From the NCBI GenBank assembly GCA_021731345.1, contig JAKFXO010000020.1:1-14589 (forward strand): a stretch of 14,589 bases of DNA. The letters are read 5' to 3'. This DNA comes from Candidatus Peribacterales bacterium. Lineage in GTDB: Bacteria > Patescibacteriota > Gracilibacteria > Peribacterales > Peribacteraceae. Shown here one piece after another: positions 5,934 to 13,434 of the stretch; positions within the stretch are counted from its first letter, which is position 1, and each line of letters opens with the position of its first letter. Below the pieces are notes generated by a model. It saw nothing but the letters and a program-made list of their open reading frames with translations, had not been told where the DNA came from and ran no database searches. The position numbers and the translations under genes were made by a program.

Positions 5934-8192
5934 ATGACCCCCGACACCGATCCAATTTTCATCGGCCTCAATGAACAACAGAAGCTAGCCGTTGATACGC
6001 TGAAGGGTCCTGTCCTTATCCTTGCAGGCGCTGGCTCCGGCAAGACCAGAACCATCACGCACCGCATCGCACACCTCATGGCCCAAGGCGTGCCTGCCTG
6101 GCAGATCCTCGCGGTCACATTTACGAACAAAGCGGCCAAAGAACTGAAGGAGCGCATCGGAAAAATACTGAAACTCACGGACAGCGCAGGCACGGAAGCC
6201 AATCACCTTCCAATATCTGGCACATTCCACTCCATTTGCTGCAGGATTCTCCGTCGCGACATCGAACAGATTGGACGAAATAAAAGTTTCGTCATTTACG
6301 ACTCCGACGATCAGCAAAAAATCGTGGGACAGATTCTGAAAGACATGGGCATCGCCCCTGAAGAGTTAAAACCACGCACTGCACTCGCGCACATCGGTGG
6401 ATTTAAGTCCGAAGGCGTGTCAGCAGACAAAGCTAGAAGTCGGGGCACATCCCATACAGAAGTCCGCATGGCCGAGATCTATACGAAGTATCAAAAAGCT
6501 CTTCTGGAAGCCAATGCCTTGGACTTTGATGACCTACTCATGGAGACCGTTCGCCTCTTTGAGGAGCGTCCGGAGGTCCTTGCGCGCTATCAAGGAACGT
6601 GGAAATTTCTGCACGTCGATGAGTATCAAGACACGAACAACCCGCAGTATCGTTTCATCAGCATGCTCGCGGCGCAGCATCGAAATCTCTGCGTCATCGG
6701 AGACCCAGACCAGTCCATTTACTCGTTCCGCGGTGCTGACATCAGAAACATTTTGGACTTCCAACGTGAGTATCCGGACGCTGTCAGTATCAAGCTCGAA
6801 AAGAACTATCGTTCCACACAACAAATTCTGGATGCCGCCGACGCGGTGATCTCGGCAAACCCAAATAGGCCGGAGAAAAAAATGTGGGCCGAGAAAAAAG
6901 ACGGCACGAAGGTTGCCTTGCAGGAAGTGACTGACGAAAGGCGTGAATCTGAAGTCGCAGTGAAGAATATTCTTGCCTTCAAAGCACAAGGAATCTCGCT
7001 TGCAGATCAGGTAATTCTGTATCGCACGAATGCACAGTCACGTCTGTTTGAAGAAGCCTGTCTCAGAGCCGGAGTCCCCTACCGAATTCTCGGTGGACTG
7101 AAATTTTATGCACGCAAAGAAGTGAAGGACGTCCTCGCGTATCTCTATACAGTACTCAATCCATCGGACACGCTGTCACTGCTGCGCATCATCAACGTCC
7201 CATCACGAAAAATCGGTGACACGACGATGGCCAGACTCCAAAACTTCAGCAACGAACGAAGTTTAAGCCTGTGGCAATCCCTCAAACACATTGAAATGGT
7301 CGACGGCATCAGTGAGGGCGTGAAGCACCGCATCGCAGACTTCACGGTGCTCATCGAAAACTTGCAGCAACTCTCAAAAACGGCTCCTGTAAGCGCTGTA
7401 GCCGAGTCTGTGATTAAGCGAACTGGCATGGAAAAATGGGTACGCGATGACACAGAAGAAGGTGAAACGCGCTGGGAAAACGTCCAAGAACTTCTGTCTG
7501 TAACGAAAAAGTACGACAATCTTCCGCCTGAAGAATCCATCACGAGCTTTTTGGAGGAAGTCGCACTCATCAGTGAGGTCGACAAGCTTGATGACGGCAA
7601 TCACGATGCCGTCACACTCATGACACTGCACCTCTGCAAAGGACTAGAGTTTGCCTGCGTCACCGTAGCGGGCTGTGAAGAAGGTTTGCTACCTCATAGC
7701 TCCGCACTCATGGACCGCCAGCAGATGGAAGAAGAACGACGCTTGCTCTACGTCGGTATGACGCGTGCAAAGCAGCACCTAAGCCTCCTGCACGCCACCA
7801 GCCGCACACTCTGGGGCAATAACCAGAACAATGCCCGCAGCCGCTTCCTCGATGATATTCCGCTCAATCTCATCGATGTAAAAGCGGAGGAAATCTCGAG
7901 TAAGTATGGCTGGCTTACAAGCAGTGCACCGGAGAAAAAGTGGTGGAAACCGGCAACGCCGAAGAACGAATTCTCGCAGGAGACTGCCTCAGATGATGTG
8001 AACCAAGACTGGCTTGATCACGTCGAAGAGGAAATCTCTGACGGCACGAAGATCGAACACCGAACCCTCGGTACCGGCACGGTTATGCACCGTAGCGGCG
8101 ACATTGTGGAGGTCAGATTCGATAACGGTCAGACCAAGCGCCTCGCGCTCGGCATCGCACCGATCAAAATCATCGCTGCGACGCAGCACTAA
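5934..8192 (+). CDS. uvrD: UvrD/PcrA/Rep-type superfamily 1A DNA helicase
   Basis: This ATP-driven 3' to 5' helicase serves nucleotide excision repair, mismatch repair or replication-conflict resolution in its family. All motifs are present in 752 residues: Q motif LNEQQKLAV, Walker A AGAGSGKT (31-38), LAVTFTNKAAKEL, GTFHSICCRI, DEYQDTN (229-235), CVIGDPDQSIYSFRGAD, KLEKNYRST, TLHLCKGLEF and EEERRLLYVGMTRAK (about 598-612). The C-terminal Tudor-like domain (about 706-750, LGTGTVMHRSGDIVEVRFDNG) is typical of PcrA/UvrD and binds RNA polymerase there. I take the ATG at 5934 because the Q motif follows after 11 residues. The frame is open back to 5691, but that part is the inverted-repeat region. 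Whether to name it uvrD or pcrA cannot be settled from sequence alone. Confidence 0.96.
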   Translation: MTPDTDPIFIGLNEQQKLAVDTLKGPVLILAGAGSGKTRTITHRIAHLMAQGVPAWQILAVTFTNKAAKELKERIGKILKLTDSAGTEANHLPISGTFHSICCRILRRDIEQIGRNKSFVIYDSDDQQKIVGQILKDMGIAPEELKPRTALAHIGGFKSEGVSADKARSRGTSHTEVRMAEIYTKYQKALLEANALDFDDLLMETVRLFEERPEVLARYQGTWKFLHVDEYQDTNNPQYRFISMLAAQHRNLCVIGDPDQSIYSFRGADIRNILDFQREYPDAVSIKLEKNYRSTQQILDAADAVISANPNRPEKKMWAEKKDGTKVALQEVTDERRESEVAVKNILAFKAQGISLADQVILYRTNAQSRLFEEACLRAGVPYRILGGLKFYARKEVKDVLAYLYTVLNPSDTLSLLRIINVPSRKIGDTTMARLQNFSNERSLSLWQSLKHIEMVDGISEGVKHRIADFTVLIENLQQLSKTAPVSAVAESVIKRTGMEKWVRDDTEEGETRWENVQELLSVTKKYDNLPPEESITSFLEEVALISEVDKLDDGNHDAVTLMTLHLCKGLEFACVTVAGCEEGLLPHSSALMDRQQMEEERRLLYVGMTRAKQHLSLLHATSRTLWGNNQNNARSRFLDDIPLNLIDVKAEEISSKYGWLTSSAPEKKWWKPATPKNEFSQETASDDVNQDWLDHVEEEISDGTKIEHRTLGTGTVMHRSGDIVEVRFDNGQTKRLALGIAPIKIIAATQH

Positions 8193-8225
8193 AAAAGAGC
8201 CGCTGCACAGTGCAGACGGCCCTTT
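8191..8225 (-). terminator. Terminator between uvrD and the SLH gene
   Basis: The hairpin arms AAAG, GCCG, CTGCA (8194-8207) pair with TGCAG, CGGC, CTTT (8211-8225) with single mismatches or bulges and a CAG loop. On the minus strand it ends in six T and would end the SLH transcript. On the plus strand the tail is only CCTTTC, so termination of uvrD would be weaker. Confidence 0.8.
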
Positions 8226-8234
8226 CATGAAGCT

Positions 8235-9884
8235 CTAGTATTTGTAGTGCGTCCCGAGAACGACTGGTGAATCTACAGCAACCCACGTGAAGTTAGACGT
8301 GCCATCCGTCCATGTGACGGAGCCATCTGTGGATGATGATCCTGCGTCATTGAGCGTCAGTCTCAGAGACGCGTGCATGGTATCGCCAGCGTTGACATCA
8401 CCGTACACAGCAATCGTGCGTGGCAGATCAGTCATGGATCCCAAGCTCTCTGGAATATCAGCACACGTAGCGAGTGAGCCACTCACCAGACAGTTCAAAC
8501 GATCAGGAATACCCGGCGTTCCGATCTTCACATTTGAGAGAGTCACCTGACCCGTCTGCTCAATCTGAAAGACGAGGTCGGTCAGATCAATCTTGGCGGA
8601 GTTATCAGTCTTGCGACCAGAAAACGTAAACATACCGAGAAGCTGGTTCGTGCCTGTCACAAGCGGCGCATTAGCTTGCCCAGCATTCGCGACTGACACG
8701 ATAGTCGAACGTGAGGTCATGAAGACTGGAAAGACATCGCTCCCTGCGGACTGCTTCGTATACGCACGATTACTCCAACCGCCGTTACCCTGCACGGTCA
8801 CATTACTGATTTGGACGCTTTGGCTACCAATGCCACCAGCATCTTTGGATGCAAGCTGAACCCTAAAGTACACACTACGGTCTTCACGCTTACCGACCGT
8901 AAACATACCAACGGGAATCTCAAGTCGGTAATTGCGATTCGTAGAAGACGATGACGTATTGAGTGTCGCACGGCCGAGGTAACGCCTGTCATCGTCATAG
9001 ACCAGAAGCGACTGCACTGTCGCGACATCAGAGACTAAGTTCACCGAGATCGACGTCACATCAAGCGGCTCTTCTTCAATGAAGAATTTCGCTGCGCCAA
9101 TCATGACACTCGTTTCACCGAGTAAAATGAACTGCGATCTGACGACACTGTCCGTCTGCGGATCTAGCGCGCGGTTCGGGAAGCTGGAGGAAGACGAATT
9201 TGAGGATGTCTGGCTGGAATTTGATGATGAACTAACGGAAGAGGATGAAGACGAGGATGAATACGAACCGCCCTCTGCGAGTCTGAGAGCCACTAATCCA
9301 CCTTTTGACTCTGCAAAGAATGCTGCGGAAAGACGCACCGCCTGACCGCGGGTCAGAGGCTTATCAAGATCAATCGTGATAGGGAGATCCACTCCACGCT
9401 TAGCTGCAGCGGCGTAATACTGCTCAGCCCAATGTCCTGAAACGAAGTGAGACTGGTAACCAAAAAGAATCGACAACATTTTGAGCGCCTCGCCGTACGT
9501 CACGGTGTACTCAGGATGAAATTTACCATCCTCAAAGCCTTTCACCACGCCCTGATCTCTCGCTGCACAGACATACGCGCTGAACCAGTCGTAGAGCATG
9601 ACATCGGAGAAGCATGAGCGTCCGGATTCGTAGTACTCCCTCTGTGCGCTGAGCATCGCGATCTTCAGAAACTCTGCGCGATTGATCACGCGAGTTGGAC
9701 CAAACTGACGAGAGCCATAGCCCTTCACAATATTTTCCCGCGTGAGCAGGTTGATGCCCGCTGCCTCTGGGCTCGTAACGCGGACATCGTTATAGAAGTC
9801 TGCAGGCTGAATGCTGATGGCAGATGCCAGCATCGGAAGAGCTGTCAGCACTGCGATGAGTGACATAGAAAATCGTGTTTTCAT
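8235..9884 (-). CDS. Secreted protein with N-terminal SLH domains and serine-rich linker
   Basis: The 549-residue protein begins with a signal peptide (MKTRFSMSLIAVLTALPMLASA, probable cleavage after residue 22). Three S-layer homology-like repeats follow: about 28-80 (NIVKGYGSRQFGPTRVINRAEF), 90-143 (DWFSAYVCAARDQGVVKGF) and 148-193 (HWAEQYYAAAAKRGV, LTRGQAVRLSA). SLH domains bind cell-wall-linked polymers. A linker of nearly pure serine spans about 208-235. The rest (about 245-549) is beta-rich and Ser/Thr/Asp/Gly-rich, without a family I recognise. Two cysteine pairs (91/106, and NCLVSGSLATC) could form disulfides. The ATG at 9882-9884 is chosen because it starts the signal peptide; the open frame extends to 9929, across the ksgA start region. 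It is convergent with uvrD and divergent from ksgA, with 45 bases between start codons. Confidence 0.85.
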   Translation of the reverse strand: MKTRFSMSLIAVLTALPMLASAISIQPADFYNDVRVTSPEAAGINLLTRENIVKGYGSRQFGPTRVINRAEFLKIAMLSAQREYYESGRSCFSDVMLYDWFSAYVCAARDQGVVKGFEDGKFHPEYTVTYGEALKMLSILFGYQSHFVSGHWAEQYYAAAAKRGVDLPITIDLDKPLTRGQAVRLSAAFFAESKGGLVALRLAEGGSYSSSSSSSSVSSSSNSSQTSSNSSSSSFPNRALDPQTDSVVRSQFILLGETSVMIGAAKFFIEEEPLDVTSISVNLVSDVATVQSLLVYDDDRRYLGRATLNTSSSSTNRNYRLEIPVGMFTVGKREDRSVYFRVQLASKDAGGIGSQSVQISNVTVQGNGGWSNRAYTKQSAGSDVFPVFMTSRSTIVSVANAGQANAPLVTGTNQLLGMFTFSGRKTDNSAKIDLTDLVFQIEQTGQVTLSNVKIGTPGIPDRLNCLVSGSLATCADIPESLGSMTDLPRTIAVYGDVNAGDTMHASLRLTLNDAGSSSTDGSVTWTDGTSNFTWVAVDSPVVLGTHYKY

Positions 9885-9929
9885 AGATGGGGAATGTAAA
9901 GATGCAGAAAGTGGTGCATACTCGCACAT
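9885..9929. promoter_or_regulatory. 45-base divergent intergenic region of SLH gene and ksgA
   Basis: Both genes start from this 45-base stretch. On the minus strand TACATT (9893-9898) lies eight bases before the SLH ATG; on the plus strand CATACT (9917-9922) lies seven bases before the ksgA ATG. Neither has a good -35. No Shine-Dalgarno sequence is visible for either. The bases before ksgA (GCACATATG) are identical to those before the gene at 3951. Confidence 0.4.
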
Positions 9930-10736
9930 ATGGTAGACGAAAAAATGAAGGATTTATTACGGAAATACGGCATTCGATTGAATACCGACGCAGGACAGCA
10001 CTTCCTGACGGACGAGGACGTGCTCGCGGAAATCATCTGTGCAGCTGACCTAAGCCCAAAAGACCGCGTCTTTGAGATCGGCCCAGGTGTCGGCGTGCTC
10101 ACAGCCGAACTTGTGAAGCGTGCCGCCAAAGTAACCTCTGTGGAGATAGACCCCCGCTTCCCACCGCTCATCAGAGAGTTTACGGAGAATGCGCCGAACC
10201 TTGAGATCATCGTCGGAAACGCGCTTCAGACACCGACGCCGACCGATGGACCGTACAAAGTCGTCGCCAACATTCCGTACCACATCACATCTCCCCTGCT
10301 CCATCACCTGTTCATGGAGTCAGCGATACTCCCAACGTCCATTACGTTCCTGATTCAGCGCGAAGTCGCTGAAAATATTGCCTCACGCGGTTCGGATAGC
10401 ATTTTGACGGTGCTCACGCGGCTCTATGGTGAGCCATCTCTCCTACGCCTTGTCTCTCCGGAAGCTTTCTTGCCGCCACCAAAGGTGGATTCTGCAGTTC
10501 TGCACATTGAGTGCTACGACAAACCGAAGGTTGATAAAGAAACCGCGCAGAAAATCCTGAATCTTGCGAAGCACGGCATGAGTAAGCGCCGCAAAATGCT
10601 CAGTAACTCGATTGGCGAACTCCCGAACGGCATGGAAGCACTGGCAGCAGTGAAGATCGACCCAACACGTCGCCCGCAGACCATCAAGATTGATGAGTGG
10701 ATCGCACTCGAAGCAGAATTTGCAAAGCGCCGATGA
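9930..10736 (+). CDS. ksgA: 16S rRNA (adenine-1518/1519-N6)-dimethyltransferase KsgA (RsmA)
   Basis: KsgA dimethylates two adjacent adenines in helix 45 of 16S rRNA late in small subunit assembly, using S-adenosylmethionine. The 268-residue protein shows the family order: GQHFLTDEDVLAEI (22-35), SAM-binding EIGPGVGVLT (49-58), acidic VEID (71-74), catalytic NIPYHITSPLL (114-124), FLIQREVAENI, and FLPPPKVDSAVLHI (about 185-198), then the helical C-terminal domain. The usual Asp of the GDAL motif is Asn (VGNAL, N97). The stop TGA overlaps the comEC start as ATGA, so the two are probably translated together. The likely promoter is in the 45-base divergent spacer. Confidence 0.95.
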   Translation: MVDEKMKDLLRKYGIRLNTDAGQHFLTDEDVLAEIICAADLSPKDRVFEIGPGVGVLTAELVKRAAKVTSVEIDPRFPPLIREFTENAPNLEIIVGNALQTPTPTDGPYKVVANIPYHITSPLLHHLFMESAILPTSITFLIQREVAENIASRGSDSILTVLTRLYGEPSLLRLVSPEAFLPPPKVDSAVLHIECYDKPKVDKETAQKILNLAKHGMSKRRKMLSNSIGELPNGMEALAAVKIDPTRRPQTIKIDEWIALEAEFAKRR

Positions 10737-12148
10737 AGACTATGAAGCCGACTCTCGGCTTCCTGATATCTTTTCTCACTGTGCTTTTTGCACTGCGCTT
10801 CTGGCAGATGCCAGAGTACCCGATGGCCATCTACGGCTTCCTGATGGGTATTTTGGCAGTTTCATTTTTTCTTGCACTGTCTCAAAAACGAACAACAGTA
10901 TGGATACTTGTTGCGATGCTACTGGGAACCATGGTTGCATTCAGCGCGGCAGAGCGAACGCAACACGTCACGGCTCCGACTGACATCGAATCTTTCGCTG
11001 ATGGAGAAGCGCACGACATTCACGGATGGATCATCGAGGATCCGGATGTGAGACCAACCCACACACGGCTCATCATCGCGGTCGACTCTATCAATGGCAC
11101 TGATAAAGCGATGGGACGCGTTCTCGTCACGGAATACGGAGGCTATCCGCCGCATCGCTACGGTGATGAAGTGACGGCGTACGGAAAATTACGTCTTCCG
11201 GAGGTCATCGAGGGGTTCGATTATCCTCATTATCTGGAACTCTCCGGTGTCCGCGCGCTCATGACTCGTGGTAGCGTGAAAATGGCTTATAATGGCGTAA
11301 AAAGGCCTGCTCATGCACGAACATATGCAGCCTTTGGTGTTCTTTATGATCTCAGAAAATCCATCGAAGACCGTATCGGCCTCATTCTCCCCGAACCACA
11401 CGGCTCACTGCTCGCAGGACTCCTCACTGGTTCACGTCGCGGACTTCCGGATCATCTGTCAGATGACTTCAGAACGTCGGGCATCACGCACATCATCGCG
11501 GTGTCCGGTTACAACATCACCATCATCCTGACACTTCTCAGTAGTGCGCTGTTCTGGCTCCCTGTGAAGCGTCGATTCTGGCCACTCGTCTTCATGGTCA
11601 GCGCATTTACTATCTTCGTTGGAGCCGGCGCACCGGTCGTCCGAGCAGCCATCATGGGTATCCTTGGTTTACTCGCATTGCAGGCTGAACGTGTCGCTAT
11701 TCCTCGCATCACTATTCTGTGGACAGCGTTCTTCATGCTGCTCTGGAATCCACTCCAACTGTGGTACGACGCCAGTTTTCAGCTGTCATTCCTCGCGGTA
11801 CTCGGCATCACCGAATTCGGACCGTTTCTGAAGAAAGTACTAAAACGCGTTCCGGAAACTTTCGCCATTCGTGAATCTCTCGTCGCAACGATTGCAGCGC
11901 AACTCGGCACGCTTCCGGTTTCCATTCTCATCTTCCGTCAGTTTTCACTCGTGTCACCGCTCACCAATGTTCTTGTGGCCCCGCTTGTGCCGCTTGGCAT
12001 GATCCTGGGCACGCTCTCGCTCCTCACAAGCCTGCTATGGCTTCCGCTGTCACTTCTGCCGGGTTACGTCACATGGGCAGTGCTTGAACTCATCATCCTC
12101 ATAGCAAAAATCGGCGCTGCAATTCCGTTTGCTGCACTACGTTGGTAA
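10733..12148 (+). CDS. comEC: ComEC/Rec2-type DNA uptake channel, short form
   Basis: ComEC forms the inner-membrane channel for transforming single-stranded DNA. The 471-residue protein has two or three N-terminal membrane helices, a soluble OB-like DUF4131 region (about 80-185, with YGDEVTAYGKLRLPEVIEGF), and the competence domain from about residue 220. Signatures there are GSLLAGLLTGSRRGLPDHLS, the hallmark HIIAVSGYNITII, and WLSF-like elements ASFQLSFLAVLGI. The protein ends in membrane helices and lacks the C-terminal metallo-beta-lactamase-like domain of full-length ComEC (about 750 residues). The ATG at 10733 overlaps the ksgA stop by four bases (ATGA); a start at 10742 or 10697 is possible but less attractive. 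The gene ends with no gap against the convergent methyltransferase gene. Confidence 0.92.
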   Translation: MKTMKPTLGFLISFLTVLFALRFWQMPEYPMAIYGFLMGILAVSFFLALSQKRTTVWILVAMLLGTMVAFSAAERTQHVTAPTDIESFADGEAHDIHGWIIEDPDVRPTHTRLIIAVDSINGTDKAMGRVLVTEYGGYPPHRYGDEVTAYGKLRLPEVIEGFDYPHYLELSGVRALMTRGSVKMAYNGVKRPAHARTYAAFGVLYDLRKSIEDRIGLILPEPHGSLLAGLLTGSRRGLPDHLSDDFRTSGITHIIAVSGYNITIILTLLSSALFWLPVKRRFWPLVFMVSAFTIFVGAGAPVVRAAIMGILGLLALQAERVAIPRITILWTAFFMLLWNPLQLWYDASFQLSFLAVLGITEFGPFLKKVLKRVPETFAIRESLVATIAAQLGTLPVSILIFRQFSLVSPLTNVLVAPLVPLGMILGTLSLLTSLLWLPLSLLPGYVTWAVLELIILIAKIGAAIPFAALRW

Positions 12149-12706
12149 CTAAAACTGATACACCAGCACGTTTGTTCCTCCCCAAAATGGCATCTTCACA
12201 AACACTTTCTTGATCGGCTCTTTTTTCTTGAACGAAAACGTATTGGAGATGACTTTCGTCCCCGGCTTCAGCTCTTTCTGTAGTTTCGGGAGTAACTTCT
12301 GCATGATGTCGATAGAGAGATAGGTGAACACGACGTCCGCGTTGCTGAGATCCTGCTTGAAAAAATCCTGCATACGCATGTCTGGCTTGGCCTTGCTGCC
12401 AGCATTCAGGAATTTGGCGAATAGCCAGACACCAAACGCACCTTCATACCCGATGGCACGAACGCCTGGAACTCTCAGCATGGCGCGACGAATGACTCTT
12501 CCATCACCAGCACCAAGGTCGAGCGCCAGCATCCCTGGCTTCAGATCAGCTTCTGCAATCATTGTTTCGATGACTCCAGCCGGTGTCGGCACAAACGGCA
12601 CCATGTGTTTGAGGTGAAAGATGGAGCTGATCAGCACCAGCGCCAAGAAGCACACCAAACATAGAAGAAAGAGACCGAGGAGAATGGTCACAATGGTTTC
12701 GATCAC
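12149..12706 (-). CDS. Membrane-anchored class I SAM-dependent methyltransferase
   Basis: The 185-residue protein has a strong N-terminal membrane helix (about 5-28), then PFVPTP (37-42), the SAM-binding motif LDLGAGDGR (62-70), an acidic YEGAFG (87-92) and a motif-IV-like VFTYLS (126-131). The combination of a membrane helix, a PFVPTP motif and DLGAGDGR recalls the FAM173 (ATPSCKMT-like) lysine methyltransferases, but the substrate in bacteria is unknown to me. It starts with GTG (12704-12706), which overlaps the TGA of the upstream membrane-protein gene, so the two should be co-translated. It ends directly against comEC, which converges on it. No terminator is visible between them. Confidence 0.8.
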   Translation of the reverse strand: MIETIVTILLGLFLLCLVCFLALVLISSIFHLKHMVPFVPTPAGVIETMIAEADLKPGMLALDLGAGDGRVIRRAMLRVPGVRAIGYEGAFGVWLFAKFLNAGSKAKPDMRMQDFFKQDLSNADVVFTYLSIDIMQKLLPKLQKELKPGTKVISNTFSFKKKEPIKKVFVKMPFWGGTNVLVYQF

Positions 12707-13101
12707 GCGAGGATGAGGCCTAAGTACGTGAAGAAGGCGCCAAGGAGCACCATCACGAAACCAGTAAACATCTGCATGGCTTGGCTATCAAGGAGGGAGT
12801 CCTCCATGATCTCGCGATACTTAGCGAACGTTGCCGGCCACCAGGCCATGACAAGACCCTTGATGAGCACGATCCATGCTATGAGCACAACTGCGCCTTC
12901 TCCATCTGGGGAGACCTGATACTGGCGCCTGAGCGTCGTCACAGCCACTGAGATCACACCGACCGCTACGAGGCGGAGGATGTTCTCATCCTTGAGGAAC
13001 TTACGCCTCCAGGCGAGGTGCTTCTCATCCGAGAAGACGAGCGGAAAGCCAAAGACGTAGCAAAATACGCCGAGGATCAGAGCAAAGCTTGAAAGGGACA
13101 T
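12703..13101 (-). CDS. Four-helix membrane protein of unknown function
   Basis: The 132-residue protein has four hydrophobic segments: about 4-23 (FALILGVFCYVFGFPLVF), 41-56 (ILRLVAVGVISVAVTTL), 68-88 (GAVVLIAWIVLIKGLVMAWWP) and 110-131 (MFTGFVMVLLGAFFTYLGLIL). The loop EKHLAWRRKFLKDEN is strongly charged. I recognise no family. Its overlap with the methyltransferase gene (GTGA) suggests a joint function, for instance at the membrane. The ATG at 13099-13101 has no Shine-Dalgarno sequence; heptamer repeats lie about 45 to 80 bases upstream. Confidence 0.7.
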   Translation of the reverse strand: MSLSSFALILGVFCYVFGFPLVFSDEKHLAWRRKFLKDENILRLVAVGVISVAVTTLRRQYQVSPDGEGAVVLIAWIVLIKGLVMAWWPATFAKYREIMEDSLLDSQAMQMFTGFVMVLLGAFFTYLGLILA

Positions 13102-13144
13102 GAAGGGTGGTGAAGGTTGGCTCTTATTGTTTTCTTTTCGGGCT

Positions 13145-13179
13145 CAATTGACAATTGACAGGGAGCAATTGAGAATTGC
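13145..13179. repeat. Seven-base tandem repeat based on CAATTGA
   Basis: Five consecutive heptamers start at 13145, 13152, 13159, 13166 and 13173: CAATTGA, CAATTGA, CAGGGAG, CAATTGA, GAATTGC. Each CAATTG is itself palindromic. Two TTGACA hexamers (13148-13153, 13155-13160) are by-products of the array. The array sits between the membrane-protein gene and tRNA-Glu. Confidence 0.6.
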
Positions 13180-13212
13180 GGAGCTCTTTAGGGTTCCGAC
13201 CCCTTCATGAGC

Positions 13213-13218
13213 TAAAAT
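13213..13218 (+). promoter_or_regulatory. Possible -10 box of tRNA-Glu
   Basis: TAAAAT lies 23 bases before the mature tRNA 5' end, a reasonable position for transcription of a tRNA precursor. No -35 hexamer at 16-18 bases is evident. Confidence 0.35.
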
Positions 13219-13241
13219 AGGAGTCTGTTCATTTCATCTGC

Positions 13242-13316
13242 GGCCCCATCGTCTAATGGTTAGGACAGCGGGTTTTCAATCCGTTAACGGGAGTTCAATT
13301 CTCCCTGGGGCTGCCA
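13242..13316 (+). tRNA. tRNA-Glu (anticodon UUC)
   Basis: The 75-base sequence folds into a complete cloverleaf. The acceptor GGCCCCA pairs with TGGGGCT, the D stem is GTCT/GGAC, the anticodon stem GCGGG/TCCGT encloses the loop TTTTCAA with anticodon TTC at 13275-13277, and the T stem GGGAG/CTCCC encloses TTCAATT. G is the discriminator base and the CCA end is encoded. The start GGCCCCATCGTCTAATGGTT is typical of bacterial tRNA-Glu. It is followed by its own terminator. Confidence 0.97.
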
Positions 13317-13336
13317 ACACGTGGTATGGTTTATAG

Positions 13337-13384
13337 ATCCGCTTGCCTCAGCCAAAAAGTCAAAGTCTGAGGTGGCGGATTTTT
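13337..13384 (+). terminator. Terminator of tRNA-Glu
   Basis: ATCCGC (13337-13342) pairs with GCGGAT (13375-13380) and CCTCAG (13346-13351) with CTGAGG (13367-13372), separated by a TTG/TG internal loop and closed by a 15-base loop. Five T follow. It begins about 20 bases after the tRNA. Confidence 0.8.
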
Positions 13385-13434
13385 GGTTCCAGACCGTGTT
13401 GCTTTCGATCCAAATTGCAGCTTTAGAAATAGAG

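Noticed and set aside
9885..9929. Longer start for the SLH protein
   Set aside because: It would bury the signal peptide behind 15 residues and reach the ksgA start; the internal ATG gives a proper signal peptide.
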